The notes beneath the pieces are model-generated. The model worked only from the letters and a program-made list of their open reading frames with translations. It did not search any database and was not told where the DNA came from. Positions 6,697 to 15,407 of a DNA stretch of 32,445 nucleotides are shown here, in pieces (position 1 is the first letter of the stretch; each line of letters starts with the position of its first letter). The translations under genes and the position numbers were made by a program. Source of the DNA: an uncultured Mailhella sp. (GTDB taxonomy: Bacteria; Desulfobacterota; Desulfovibrionia; Desulfovibrionales; Desulfovibrionaceae). The stretch is from NCBI RefSeq assembly GCF_947631555.1, contig NZ_CANRLT010000022.1, forward strand, positions 1-32,445, in the 5' to 3' direction.

Positions 6697-7350
6697 TCAC
6701 CTGGCCTTCACATGCACCCAACGGTGTTTTTCGTTCACGGAGAACTGCGGCGCATAGTTTCGCACACGTTCCGCAGGACGAACCGCGTCGGAAAGGTTGT
6801 CCAGGATATACACCTTGTCCCCGTCATACACGGCAAGTATGGCATGACCTATGTTGCGGATGGTTTCCTTCACAACCACAATGCGCATAGCGTCAACGGG
6901 AACTCCCAGCTCCTTCAAGGTATAATACTTGATGATGGAATAATCCTCGCAATCTCCGGATTTCGCCAGAAATTCATAAGGAGCCGCCCAGTAATCCTGC
7001 TTGCCATAGACTTCAGGATCGGTTCGATAGGGCCACCTGTTCCAGAACCTGTTAACAATGTTCAGCTTCTGCAGCAGTGTCTTCCCTTCTGTCTGCTGTT
7101 TCAGATCCTTCCAGAAGGTGGAAGAGTTAAAACGTTTTTCATCAAAGAAGATTGAGTGTTCCTCATGCTTCCTGATGGCGGAAAGCCAGTTCTGCTGTTT
7201 TTTCAGATCCATCTGAAATTCCACCGTCCCGAACAGACGAGGCTTCGCCTGTGCCGGAACGGTGAATCCCAGAAGGACAGAGAATAGCATGGAACACAGC
7301 ACCAGCACAGACGCACGCACGGCATGGGCAAGACCTGTGTTGCTATTCAT
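6697..7350 (-). CDS. lapG: LapG-like periplasmic transglutaminase-fold cysteine protease
   Basis: 217 residues with an N-terminal signal segment (hydrophobic 12-30, AQA cleavage near 35). The bacterial transglutaminase-like cysteine protease family triad is visible as C134 in SGDCEDYS, H169 in GHAIL and D184 in ILDN, at nearly the same positions as in Pseudomonas LapG. The acidic ED next to the cysteine is also where LapG binds calcium. In the known system LapG cuts the N-terminal retention module of a giant adhesin and releases it from the surface; LapD holds LapG back when c-di-GMP is high. Here it sits between a TolC-family gene and a degenerate HD-GYP sensor, and no EAL-type LapD is present in the window. 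Confidence 0.88.
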   Translation of the reverse strand: MNSNTGLAHAVRASVLVLCSMLFSVLLGFTVPAQAKPRLFGTVEFQMDLKKQQNWLSAIRKHEEHSIFFDEKRFNSSTFWKDLKQQTEGKTLLQKLNIVNRFWNRWPYRTDPEVYGKQDYWAAPYEFLAKSGDCEDYSIIKYYTLKELGVPVDAMRIVVVKETIRNIGHAILAVYDGDKVYILDNLSDAVRPAERVRNYAPQFSVNEKHRWVHVKAR

Positions 7351-7409
7351 GTAAGTTTCAGCGCTCCCGCCGGCCTCACAAGGGACATTTCATGCCCCGG
7401 CAAAACCAG

Positions 7410-8780
7410 CTATTCCGGCAGGGTCAGGTGATCCAGCGGCTCATGGTCGGCAGGCGTGACCTTGAGCTGATCGGTGCTGATATCGAAGCCGGGAAGCAGA
7501 TCAGAAGCCAGCGCCTTCAGCCGGTATGCGGCGATAAGCGTGTTGCCGAGGGCTGTGGCCGCCTGAGTGGAGGAGCTGTACAGTTCGTTTTCCGCGTCCA
7601 GCACATCGAGCAGACTGCGCTGGCCCATGTCGAACTGTTCCACATAGGCGTCGCGGGTGGTCTTGTTGTACTCTATGGCCTCGCGGTAGAATTCGAGCTG
7701 CTTCTGGGCCGATAGAAAATCCGTCCAGCTCTGCTCCACGCTGAGCTTCAGTTCGTCCATGTAGTCGTAGAGGACGCGGCGGCTCTGGCGGATGCGGGCG
7801 GCTGCGGCCTTGCTTTCGGCGACATCGGCTCCGCTGTTGAAGAGATTCCAGCGGACGACGGCGGCAACGCCCATTTCCGCCCTCCAGAGTTCATATTTTG
7901 CGCCTCTGTCGGAATAGGAGGGACCAGCCTCAATGCTGATGTTCGGATGATAGGCGGAACGCGCCTGTTCCCGGACAGCGGTGGCTGCCTTCACGTCCTC
8001 GATATAGGCCGCGACTTTGGGATTGTTCTTCTGCGCGGCCCGAAGCACGTCCTCCGGGGACATGAACATCTCCGTGGGCATGTCCACCGGACCAAGGGAC
8101 TCGCCGGAATGACGGGTCAGGCGGGTATAGGTATCCTCTCCGTTGCGCAGGGAGGCACGGGCTTCAACAAGGGTGGAACGGGCACGGGCCAGACGGCTCT
8201 GCGCCTGGGAAACGTCGGCCATGGTATCTATTCCTTCCGATTCGCGGGCGCGGGCCTTTTCCAGAATCTGCTCATGCGCGTTCACGTTGTCTTCGGACAG
8301 GCGGTAAATCTGCTGGCGGCGCAGCACGTCCACATGGGCGATGATGGCGTCCAGGGCCAGGGTGTTGGCGTTGTCAAGGACGCGCCAGTCCAGGGAACGA
8401 TAGGTCGCCTCGGCTTCGCGCACCTTCCCGCGGGTCAGCCAGCCGTCCCACAAAGGTTGGGTGAGGATCAGGGACGCCGAAGAATACGGCATGGTGTTAT
8501 CGTAGCCGTAGGAGCGGGTCGTGCTGTCTTGAAGTTTACCGAAGCCGCCCCGAGCCTCAAGATCGAGCCGAGGCCCCCAGCCGGCTTTGGCCCTTTCAAT
8601 TTCATGGCCCACAGCGGACCGGTTCTCCTCAAGGGCCTTGATGGAGTTGTTGACCCTGAGCAATGCCTCGATGGATTCCTTCAGAGGAATGGGGGCATTC
8701 TTGTTTTCAGCGCGTGCCGGCGACGCCGCGACGGCGATACCCAGCAGAAGAGAAACCAGCAGAACAGAAAAACGTTTCAT
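7410..8780 (-). CDS. TolC-family outer-membrane efflux protein of a type I secretion system
   Basis: 456 residues from the chosen ATG. A signal peptide (MKRFSVLL, cleavage near ARA) precedes two outer-membrane efflux-protein repeats rich in long helices. Segments typical of TolC/LapE/AggA proteins include SLILTQPLWDG and GQRSLLDVLDAENELY. It would form the outer-membrane exit duct for the LapB/LapC exporter. The start at 8780 is preferred because a real signal peptide begins there and AGAGG lies 8-9 nt upstream. An in-frame ATG at 8831 instead reads through a (CT)15 tract, adding a Ser-Leu repeat before the signal peptide. With 15 units both starts share the frame; a change in unit number would disconnect the longer one. 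Confidence 0.9.
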   Translation of the reverse strand: MKRFSVLLVSLLLGIAVAASPARAENKNAPIPLKESIEALLRVNNSIKALEENRSAVGHEIERAKAGWGPRLDLEARGGFGKLQDSTTRSYGYDNTMPYSSASLILTQPLWDGWLTRGKVREAEATYRSLDWRVLDNANTLALDAIIAHVDVLRRQQIYRLSEDNVNAHEQILEKARARESEGIDTMADVSQAQSRLARARSTLVEARASLRNGEDTYTRLTRHSGESLGPVDMPTEMFMSPEDVLRAAQKNNPKVAAYIEDVKAATAVREQARSAYHPNISIEAGPSYSDRGAKYELWRAEMGVAAVVRWNLFNSGADVAESKAAAARIRQSRRVLYDYMDELKLSVEQSWTDFLSAQKQLEFYREAIEYNKTTRDAYVEQFDMGQRSLLDVLDAENELYSSSTQAATALGNTLIAAYRLKALASDLLPGFDISTDQLKVTPADHEPLDHLTLPE

Positions 8781-8792
8781 AGCTTTTGCCTC

Positions 8793-8827
<35 letters not shown>

Positions 8828-8884
8828 ACATGAAAAAAACCTCACCTGCGACGTTTTAGACGCACTCTACACGAAACGCTGTCA

Positions 8885-8913
8885 TTAATCTACCTTTCTT
8901 GGCACATTGACAA
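8885..8913 (-). promoter_or_regulatory. Weak candidate promoter for the TolC-LapG-HD-GYP part of the operon
   Basis: On the minus strand TTGTCA (8908-8913) is followed after 17 nt by GATTAA (8885-8890). The -35 match is good and the -10 poor. It lies in the 108-nt AT-rich gap between the adaptor gene and the CT tract, so a local promoter would put the CT repeat in the 5' leader. Confidence 0.25.
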
Positions 8914-8934
8914 AAACTTCACAGAAAAGTTCGC

Positions 8935-10428
8935 CTATTTTTCTCTCAGGGCGTTCTGTTTTGCCTTGAGTATGGGCTTGAGCAGATAGTCCAGAACCGT
9001 CTTCTTGCCTGTCATGATATCCACGGTAGTCATCATGCCCGGCATAATGGGCAGCTCCTCTCCACGATAGACAATGGAGGTCTTCATGGTGCGTACCTTC
9101 ACCTGATAGTAAAACTCTCCGCGCTTGTCCTCGATGGTATCGGCACTGATCTGCTCCAATACTCCGTCCAGACCTCCATAGATGGAGAAATCGTAGGCGG
9201 ACACCTTGACCATAGCCTTCTGTCCAGGATGCAGAAAGGCCACATCCGCCGGGCGCACCCGTGCTTCCACCAGGAGCGTATCGTCCAGAGGCACGATTTC
9301 CATGATGGGCTCGCCGGGTTTGACCACGCCGCCCAGGGTGTTGATGTATATCTTCTTCACCGTGCCGCGTACAGGGGAGCGCAGCTCCGTTCTGGTCACG
9401 CGGTCGCTTCCGGCGGAGAGACTTTCGCGCAGGGAAGCGAGTTCCAGACTGCGCTTGTTGATTTCCTCCATGAGTGCGGAATCTAGTTCGGCCTTGCGCA
9501 GCTCTATGCGGTGCTCGGCTTCGCTGGACGCGGCCTCGGCCTTGGGAATGGACACTTCCAGCGTGTTGATCTCGCCCTGTACCTGCACGGAGCGTTCCTG
9601 AAGCTCCAGATACTGCTGGCGGGAATAACTGCGCTTTTCCAGAAGTGAGGAGGCCATGCCAAGCTGCTGGCGGATAAGGTTGATGCTGGCGGTGAGCTGC
9701 TCCTTGCGGGCGAGCTGCTCCTTCACTTCCTGGCGGCGCTGCTCATACTGGGCCATGAGGACTTCCAGTTCCGACGTGCGCTGCCGGTTCTGTACGGCAA
9801 AGGTCTCTTCCTGCACCTCCATGAGATGCTTGCCCTGATCAAGCTGATCCTCGGTGAGTGTATAGCCTATGCCGCGCTCCAGCCAGTCCCTGATGTTCTC
9901 CGGCCAAGTCAGCGGCGTATTGAACACGCAGGCCTTGAGCCGCCGGACGGCGATGAGGTGTTCCATAGCCTTGTAGAGCATATCGCGCAGATTGCTTTCG
10001 GCCATTTCATTGCTGAGCCGGGCGAGAACATCGTTCTTTTCCACGATCTGCCCTTCGTGGACTTCCACGAAGCTCAGAATGCCGCCTTCAAGGTTCTGAA
10101 TGATCTGCGTGCGGGAAGACGGGATGACCTGACCCTCCGCATGGGTGACTTCGTCCAGCGTGGCCACACTCGCCCAGAGGATGAACAGCACAAAAAAGGT
10201 GAAGACTCCGATGGACAGCCAGCGCGCCCCCCTGGTAGGCCGCCTGGCCAGTGCAGCTTCCACTTCCGCCGCGTAGGGCAGATCTTCGGGCAGGAGTTCG
10301 CGGGCATGGGCGGCCGGTTCGAAAAGGCTCTGCGCAGGCTTCGGCTGCTGCGGGGGAACGCCTCCTCCGAACGGTTCGCTGCGGCCCTTCTCCGGCGCGC
10401 TGTCAATAGGCTTCTTCTCTGTATCCAT
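8935..10428 (-). CDS. lapC: HlyD/LapC-type membrane-fusion adaptor of type I secretion
   Basis: 497 residues: a proline-rich cytoplasmic N-terminus of about 65 residues, one membrane span (about 70-90, FTFFVLFILWASVATLD), a lipoyl-type half domain (HAEGQVIPSSR), a long helical hairpin (about 130-345), then the second half lipoyl domain (RSPVRGTVKKIYINTLGGVV) and a beta-barrel region. This order is standard for HlyD-family adaptors, which bridge the inner-membrane ABC exporter and TolC. It begins 33 nt after the exporter gene, and its start is supported by that spacing. Substrate specificity cannot be read directly; the LapG neighbour suggests a retained adhesin. Confidence 0.9.
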   Translation of the reverse strand: MDTEKKPIDSAPEKGRSEPFGGGVPPQQPKPAQSLFEPAAHARELLPEDLPYAAEVEAALARRPTRGARWLSIGVFTFFVLFILWASVATLDEVTHAEGQVIPSSRTQIIQNLEGGILSFVEVHEGQIVEKNDVLARLSNEMAESNLRDMLYKAMEHLIAVRRLKACVFNTPLTWPENIRDWLERGIGYTLTEDQLDQGKHLMEVQEETFAVQNRQRTSELEVLMAQYEQRRQEVKEQLARKEQLTASINLIRQQLGMASSLLEKRSYSRQQYLELQERSVQVQGEINTLEVSIPKAEAASSEAEHRIELRKAELDSALMEEINKRSLELASLRESLSAGSDRVTRTELRSPVRGTVKKIYINTLGGVVKPGEPIMEIVPLDDTLLVEARVRPADVAFLHPGQKAMVKVSAYDFSIYGGLDGVLEQISADTIEDKRGEFYYQVKVRTMKTSIVYRGEELPIMPGMMTTVDIMTGKKTVLDYLLKPILKAKQNALREK

Positions 10429-10461
10429 ACGACGCTGATTTCCTGTATAATGACTGACGCT

Positions 10462-12780
10462 TCACGCACCGTGAACGGCCGGTGCCGGCCCTTCCTTTTT
10501 GCCAGAAGCTGCGGAAGCGGCCTTCCGTACGGAAGCCTGCGCCCCCTGAACAACCTTGGCCACGGCGTCCTGCGCGGCTTTGAGCGGGGCGGACTGAGCG
10601 CTTCGCGCCCTCTGCCCTTCCTGAAGTTTTTGCAGTACGGCCTCCTTGGGGCCGTCCAGGACTATCTTGCCCTCGTTCATGACGATGAGCCTGTCCACCA
10701 TGCGCAGCATACTGAGCCTGTGCGTGATAAGAATGAGCGTCTTGTCCTTCGTGGCCGCGGCCAGCCGCTGCTGTACCAGATGCTCGGACTCCACGTCCAT
10801 GTTGCTGGTCGGCTCATCGAGGATGAGGACATCGGGGTCGCGCACCAGCGCACGGGCAAGCCCTATGGCCTGCCTCTGCCCGCCGGAAAGGTTGCGGCCC
10901 TGTTCGCCCACCTGCGCCCCGTAGCCGGAAGGATGCTTCCTGACGAAGTCGGCCACGCCGGAAATTGCGGAAGCCCGCAGGATAAGGTGGTCGTTGATGG
11001 TCGGATCGCCAAGGGCGATATTGTCACGCACCGAGCCGTAGAACAGCACCACTTCCTGAGGCAGGAACCCCGTACGGCTGCGAAGATCCGCCGTGGCGAG
11101 CTGCGCAATATCCACGCCGCCGAACGTGACCTGCCCCTCCTTCGGCTGATACAGACCGATGAGGAGTTTGCCCAGTGTACTCTTGCCCGAACCCATCTTC
11201 CCGATGATGCCCACCTTTTCGCCGGGGCGTATGCGCAGGGATACGCCGTCAAGGGCCAGGGCCTGCGCCCCGGGGTAGGCGAAGCTCACGCCGTCCATGA
11301 CAAAGTCGCAGGACAGCGAGCCGAAGTCCATGCAGGCGGCCTGATCCTGATTCTCCGAGGGCAGTTCCATGAGCGTATTCAGCGCCTTGAGCGACACCCG
11401 CGAGTTCTGGAGCCGCGTCAGCAGGGAGGCGAGCTGGAGCAGCGGGGCCATGATGCGCCCCACAAGGATATTGCAACCGATAAGCCCGCCCATGCTCATT
11501 TCCCCGGAGCCGATGCGATAGACACCCCAGATCACCATGCCCACGGTGACCATCTGGGTGATGAAGGTGGCGAAGCTCACGGCGCGGGTGCTGTACTTGC
11601 GGGCCTCGTTGGAAGACTGGGCGGAAATGCCGGACACGGCTTCCCACAGGCGCTGCATACGGCTTTCCGCCATACAGCCCTTGACGGTTTCCAGCCCGTT
11701 CACCATTTCCACAAGGAGCGCGTTCTTCTGCATACTGTGCCGGTAACTTTTTTCCGCGCTCTTGCGGGCGGCCATCTGGAGGTAGATCCCCGCACCGAGA
11801 AGCACGGGCATGGCCCCCAGCGGCAGCAGCACAAGCGGACCGCCGATAAATGCCAGCAGCAGAAAGAAGAGTATCAGGAACGGGATGTCGATGCAGGCAA
11901 GAAAGGTAGTGGAGCTGAAAAATTCCCGCAGGGACTCGAATTCCCGCAGATTGTTCACCAGTGCGCCTGTGGATTCCGGCTTGGAGTCCATGCGCATGGA
12001 CAGCACCTTGTCCACAAGCCTGCTGGAGAGCACCACGTCGGCGTTGCGCCCGGCCAGATCCACAAAGTGGCTGCGGAGACTGCGCAGCAGAAAGTCGAAG
12101 AGGTAGGCGAGGGTCACGCCGGCGGCCAGCACCCACAGCGTTTCATAGGCGTTGTTGGGAATGACGCGATCGTACACGTTCATGACGAAGAGCGAGCTTG
12201 CCACGGCGATGGTGTTCACCACCACACTGGCCAGGGCCACATGCCGGTAGATGGGCATGTAGAAACGCAGCACACTCCAGAACCAGTCCTTGCCGGCCTT
12301 GAGCTTCACCGGCTCGGTGCGGGCGTCGGCACGAGTTTCCAGAGCGCCGAACACGGCGTAGCCCGAATACTGCTCCTTGAGTTCATCCAGAGAAAGCGTC
12401 TGCGAGCTGTCGCCGAACTCCGCAAGGATGACCTGCGCCTTGTCCCCGTCGATGGAGGTCAGCACGCAGGAGGTATTATCCTTTAATAAGAGGATGCACG
12501 GCATGGTCAGCGGGGAAATGCCGTCCAGCTTCGGGCGGTACATGACTTTCCCCTTGAGGCCCGCCCGTTCCGCAGCCCGAAGGCAGGCACCCACACTGAC
12601 CTTTTCCGAACCGGCAAGCCCGGCGAGCAGGAACTGCGGCGAGACATGCTTGCCCTTGAGGAGCATGAGCGTGGAAAGGCTTCGCAGAAGCGCGGGCATA
12701 AAGTCCACTTCCGAAGGGGAAAGCGGAGTGGTGGCCGAAGCCGTCGGAGAAATGTGCTGTTGCTGTTGAAGTTCGCTCAT
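10462..12780 (-). CDS. lapB: LapB-type type I secretion ABC exporter with degenerate C39-like domain
   Basis: 772 residues. The N-terminal ~140 residues form a C39-peptidase-like domain lacking the catalytic cysteine segment; the usual ECG region reads SLSTLMLLKGKHVS, so it should bind rather than cleave the substrate, as in LapB and HlyB. The exporter membrane domain (about 165-450) has about six spans. The ATPase carries Walker A GKMGSGKST (527-535), signature LSGGQ (631-635), Walker B ILDEP with D655/E656 and the switch H687. A low-complexity Ala/Lys/Gln tail of about 55 residues ends the protein. First gene of the minus-strand operon; a copy of the 101-bp repeat lies upstream, in the presumed promoter region. 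Confidence 0.9.
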   Translation of the reverse strand: MSELQQQQHISPTASATTPLSPSEVDFMPALLRSLSTLMLLKGKHVSPQFLLAGLAGSEKVSVGACLRAAERAGLKGKVMYRPKLDGISPLTMPCILLLKDNTSCVLTSIDGDKAQVILAEFGDSSQTLSLDELKEQYSGYAVFGALETRADARTEPVKLKAGKDWFWSVLRFYMPIYRHVALASVVVNTIAVASSLFVMNVYDRVIPNNAYETLWVLAAGVTLAYLFDFLLRSLRSHFVDLAGRNADVVLSSRLVDKVLSMRMDSKPESTGALVNNLREFESLREFFSSTTFLACIDIPFLILFFLLLAFIGGPLVLLPLGAMPVLLGAGIYLQMAARKSAEKSYRHSMQKNALLVEMVNGLETVKGCMAESRMQRLWEAVSGISAQSSNEARKYSTRAVSFATFITQMVTVGMVIWGVYRIGSGEMSMGGLIGCNILVGRIMAPLLQLASLLTRLQNSRVSLKALNTLMELPSENQDQAACMDFGSLSCDFVMDGVSFAYPGAQALALDGVSLRIRPGEKVGIIGKMGSGKSTLGKLLIGLYQPKEGQVTFGGVDIAQLATADLRSRTGFLPQEVVLFYGSVRDNIALGDPTINDHLILRASAISGVADFVRKHPSGYGAQVGEQGRNLSGGQRQAIGLARALVRDPDVLILDEPTSNMDVESEHLVQQRLAAATKDKTLILITHRLSMLRMVDRLIVMNEGKIVLDGPKEAVLQKLQEGQRARSAQSAPLKAAQDAVAKVVQGAQASVRKAASAASGKKEGPAPAVHGA

Positions 12781-13165
12781 GCTGCCTGCCTTGTTCTATC
12801 TTCCGTAGCAAACAAGAGATGTTTCAATCCACAGTCGCCCCCATCCGCCGACTGACTCCGCAACCGGCGGATAGGGGCCGTGCGGATTGCCCCTCCCTTC
12901 CCCGCTTCGGCGGCGTAACCATGTTTGCCGGCAGAAGCCGGACAAACACGCCGCCTGCGCTATCAGCTCGCTGGCGCTCGCGCCTCCGGCGGTTAAGGAA
13001 GGGAGAGGTTACGGAATAGGATTTCATCGGCTTCGCCGTTTTATCAACTACTCTTTTCCCCCTGAAGGGGGAGGTCTCAAACCACAAAGGAATTTTTGAT
13101 GACCGGTGTTCAGATATAGCAAAATGCTCCCGCCTAGTCCAGTTCTGTATCAGACCTTTCCGGGG
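12781..13165. other. Gene-free 385-nt stretch upstream of the LapB-like gene, largely repeat-derived
   Basis: Mostly occupied by copy 1 of the dispersed element: a flank at 12821-12899 and the core listed separately. It includes a GGATAGGGGC...GTGCGGATTGCC block (12869-12891) that recurs beside copy 2, and a CCCCC-TGAA-GGGGG hairpin near 13059-13072. The promoter of the secretion operon should lie here, but no clear -35/-10 pair was identified. Short open frames here are spurious translations of the repeat. Confidence 0.6.
12900..13001 (+). repeat. ~101-bp dispersed element, copy 1
   Basis: About 96% identical (four substitutions by eye) to 13902-14002, in the same orientation. Internal structure includes TTTGCCGGC-AGAA-GCCGGACAAA, a near-perfect hairpin. 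The flanks also share short blocks with copy 2, suggesting a larger modular element. It lies between the cyclo-ligase 3' side and the LapB-like gene start. Confidence 0.9.
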
Positions 13166-13852
13166 TTAAAAAAACGGCGCGGCGGGCGCACAGCCGCAGC
13201 TCCCGTTACGGCTTTCCCGCGAGTGCCAGCGGCTCTGGCCCGGACACGAAGCGGCGGGACAAAACAGACCGTCTTCGGTGCACAGGAAGCTCACCGCCCT
13301 GTCCCAGGCATCAAGGGGAAGCTCGGGCAGCACGAGTTCGCCGAAGCAAAGCCCCACGCTGGAACAGGCGGCACGGGCGAGCAGGCGGTCGTAATAACCT
13401 CCGCCGTAGCCCAGCCGGTGCCCTCTCCGGTCGAAAGCCAGCCCCGGAACAACGAGCAGTGTTTCTTCCCCCGCCTGAAGTTCGTCTTCAGACAAGAGGC
13501 GGCTTTCCGCGTTCAGCTCCGGTTCCGGGATGCCGAAGCCGGAGATTCGAAGCTCCTCAGAGCCTGCACAGGCGGCCAGATCCATTTCTCCGGGCTGTCC
13601 GGGACGGCAGCGGGGCAGAAACACCTCGCGCCCGCTGCGCCATGCCGCTTCGAGAAGCAGTGCCGTGTCCGGCTCCCCCTTCACGGCACAGTAGAGGACA
13701 ACACGGCGGCTGCGGCTCCACAGATCGCCCGCCAGCAGACGGCGCTGCATACGGCGGCAGCGTCCTGCTCCTTCCGGGCCTTCGCGGAGTGCGCTGCGCC
13801 TGGCCCTCAGCCGTGGGCGCAGTTCAGACTTGGCAAGAAATGCGTATTTCAT
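13166..13852 (-). CDS. 5-formyltetrahydrofolate cyclo-ligase
   Basis: 228 residues. The family signature is clear: PGLAFDRRGHRLGYGGGYYDR (about 134-154, containing the glycine-rich ATP/folate site). N-terminal basic residues in KSELRPRLRARR match the usual KxxLRxxxRxxR start. The enzyme converts 5-formyl-THF to 5,10-methenyl-THF with ATP and so returns folate to the one-carbon pool. The last ~30 residues (from about CPAASCPGQS) extend beyond the normal family end and are unconserved in character. It lies downstream of folC on the same strand, separated by the copy 2 repeat. The Shine-Dalgarno is weak, and the sequence just upstream of the ATG belongs to the repeat. Confidence 0.88.
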   Translation of the reverse strand: MKYAFLAKSELRPRLRARRSALREGPEGAGRCRRMQRRLLAGDLWSRSRRVVLYCAVKGEPDTALLLEAAWRSGREVFLPRCRPGQPGEMDLAACAGSEELRISGFGIPEPELNAESRLLSEDELQAGEETLLVVPGLAFDRRGHRLGYGGGYYDRLLARAACSSVGLCFGELVLPELPLDAWDRAVSFLCTEDGLFCPAASCPGQSRWHSRESRNGSCGCAPAAPFF

Positions 13853-13901
13853 GTTTCAACCACAATCAGCTCACTCTTCCGGCTGACTCCGCAGGTGACT
13901 G

Positions 13902-14002
13902 CCCCGCTTCGGTGGCGTAACCAAGTTTGCCGGCAGAAGCCGGACAAACACGCCGCCTTCGCTATCAGCTCGCTGACGCTCGCGCCTCCGGCGGTTAAGG
14001 AA
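13902..14002 (+). repeat. ~101-bp dispersed element, copy 2 (overlaps the end of folC)
   Basis: Matches 12900-13001 with about four substitutions. It fills the gap between the two minus-strand genes. The FolC stop codon (TAA, plus-strand 13995-13997) lies inside it, and the last residues of FolC are encoded by the element and its flank. A flank block at 14004-14028 matches the block at 12869-12891 beside copy 1, but on the other side of the core. Confidence 0.9.
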
Positions 14003-15407
14003 AGGATAGGGGCATCGTGCGGATTGCCTCTCGCGAGGGGGGAGAGTACGGAAAATTTTCATCGGATTTGCCCTCCATGAGCGCGGGATACAGGGAAAAC
14101 AGCGCGGAAAGCAGATACAGGGAACCGCAGACCAGCACGGGCCGGCGGCCGGCGGCCTTTGCAGCAGCGGCGAGAGCCTGCGGGATCCCCTCGGCTACCG
14201 CGGCGTTCCCGCCCACGAAGGAGGCCAGCGTTTCCCCGGAAGCGGCGCGGTGATTGTCCGGTATGGTGGGAACAAAAACAGGCACGTTCCCGGCCGTCCG
14301 GCGCAGGAGTGCGGAAAGACGTTCAGGATCCTTGTCCGCAAGGCAGGAAAAAACCACGGCTCCGGGCTTGAGCACTGCGGGCATGGCGTCCACGGCTTCC
14401 TTCAGGGCCGTCATGCCGTGGGTGTTGTGCGCGCCGTCCAGCCAGAGCGCGGGCAGGCCGTTCCCCGCGGGCACGAACTGGAGCCTGCCGGGAATAAACG
14501 CCTGCCTCAGCCCTTCGGCGATGGCGGTCTTGTCCGTCTTCCATCCGAAGCGGCGGCAGAGCAGCACCCAGGCCAGAAGCGCCGTCTGCGCATTGACGCG
14601 CTGATGCGCACCATAAAGACCAAGTTCGGAATCCTTCGTCAGCACGGCGCAGGCTTGCAGCTCTTCCGGCAGACTGTTCCACAGCTCCCGTCCGGCGGGT
14701 GTGCACGGCCCGCCCGCCTCCTGCGGGAGGGAAAAGAGCGGAACGTCCCTTTTCCCCGCTTTGGCTTCAAGAACGGCGCGGGCCGCTTCAGGCTGAGGGG
14801 CGCTCACCGCCGCCAGAATGCCGGGACGCAGGGCGTCCGACTTGTCATCCGCTATCTCGGCCAGCGTGCCGCCGAGCACGTCCGTGTGATCCAGTCCCAT
14901 GGGCGTAAAGCAGACCATGTCCGCGGGGAGCGCCGTGGTTCCGTCCCAGCGGCCGCCGAGTCCGGCCTCGCAGACCACGAGATCACACTGACTGCTGCGA
15001 AAAAAATCCGCCGCCATGACCGTGAGCAGTTCGAAATAGGTAAGCCCGGGGCAGGCTGCGACAGCGCGGCTCGCGTACACAGGCCATTCTTCACGGGGAA
15101 GCGTACTTTGGCCGATACGGATACGCTCTTCCGGCCGGACAAAATGGGGCGAGGTGTAAAGCCCCGTCTTCAGGCCGTGAGCCATGGCCAGCGACTGCAG
15201 AAACGTTGAGGTGGAGCCTTTGCCGTTCGTTCCCACCACCTGCACCGTGGGACAGGACGGACGGCCAAGCCCCAGGGACGCCAAAGCCCGCTTCATGCGG
15301 TCAAGACCGAGTTCCACATGAAAAAGTCCGAGGCCGTCCAGATAGGCAACGGCCTCGTCGTAGCTGTGAAAGACAGGCGGCTGCCTGTCGAAATCCTTCT
15401 CCGGCAT
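13995..15407 (-). CDS. folC: Bifunctional folylpolyglutamate/dihydrofolate synthase
   Basis: 470 residues. Mur-ligase-like fold with the P-loop VVGTNGKGST (57-66), the folate-binding YTSPH segment, GLGGRWDGT, LDHTDVLG and the C-terminal DGAHN motif, all characteristic of FolC. It adds glutamate to dihydropteroate or reduced folates in the cytoplasm. The ATG at 15407 has GGGGGAAC upstream and begins the normal FolC N-terminus (an in-frame upstream ATG at 15521 adds an implausible basic leader). The C-terminal ~20 residues after EGKSDENFP are encoded by repeat sequence (copy 2 and flank) and are unlikely to be native. Followed on the same strand by the cyclo-ligase. Confidence 0.92.
   Translation of the reverse strand: MPEKDFDRQPPVFHSYDEAVAYLDGLGLFHVELGLDRMKRALASLGLGRPSCPTVQVVGTNGKGSTSTFLQSLAMAHGLKTGLYTSPHFVRPEERIRIGQSTLPREEWPVYASRAVAACPGLTYFELLTVMAADFFRSSQCDLVVCEAGLGGRWDGTTALPADMVCFTPMGLDHTDVLGGTLAEIADDKSDALRPGILAAVSAPQPEAARAVLEAKAGKRDVPLFSLPQEAGGPCTPAGRELWNSLPEELQACAVLTKDSELGLYGAHQRVNAQTALLAWVLLCRRFGWKTDKTAIAEGLRQAFIPGRLQFVPAGNGLPALWLDGAHNTHGMTALKEAVDAMPAVLKPGAVVFSCLADKDPERLSALLRRTAGNVPVFVPTIPDNHRAASGETLASFVGGNAAVAEGIPQALAAAAKAAGRRPVLVCGSLYLLSALFSLYPALMEGKSDENFPYSPPSREAIRTMPLSFP

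Noticed and set aside
9826..12486. 886-codon plus-strand open frame opposite the adaptor and exporter genes
   Set aside because: Spans two clearly identified minus-strand genes and their gap; His/Gly-rich shadow sequence with no motif.
12821..14060. CRISPR-like array from the repeated blocks
   Set aside because: Only two long copies about 1 kb apart with a gene between them; no short regular repeats or spacers and no cas genes.
13106..14080. 324-codon plus-strand frame across the cyclo-ligase gene
   Set aside because: Antisense to a recognisable enzyme, and its ends translate the 101-bp repeat.
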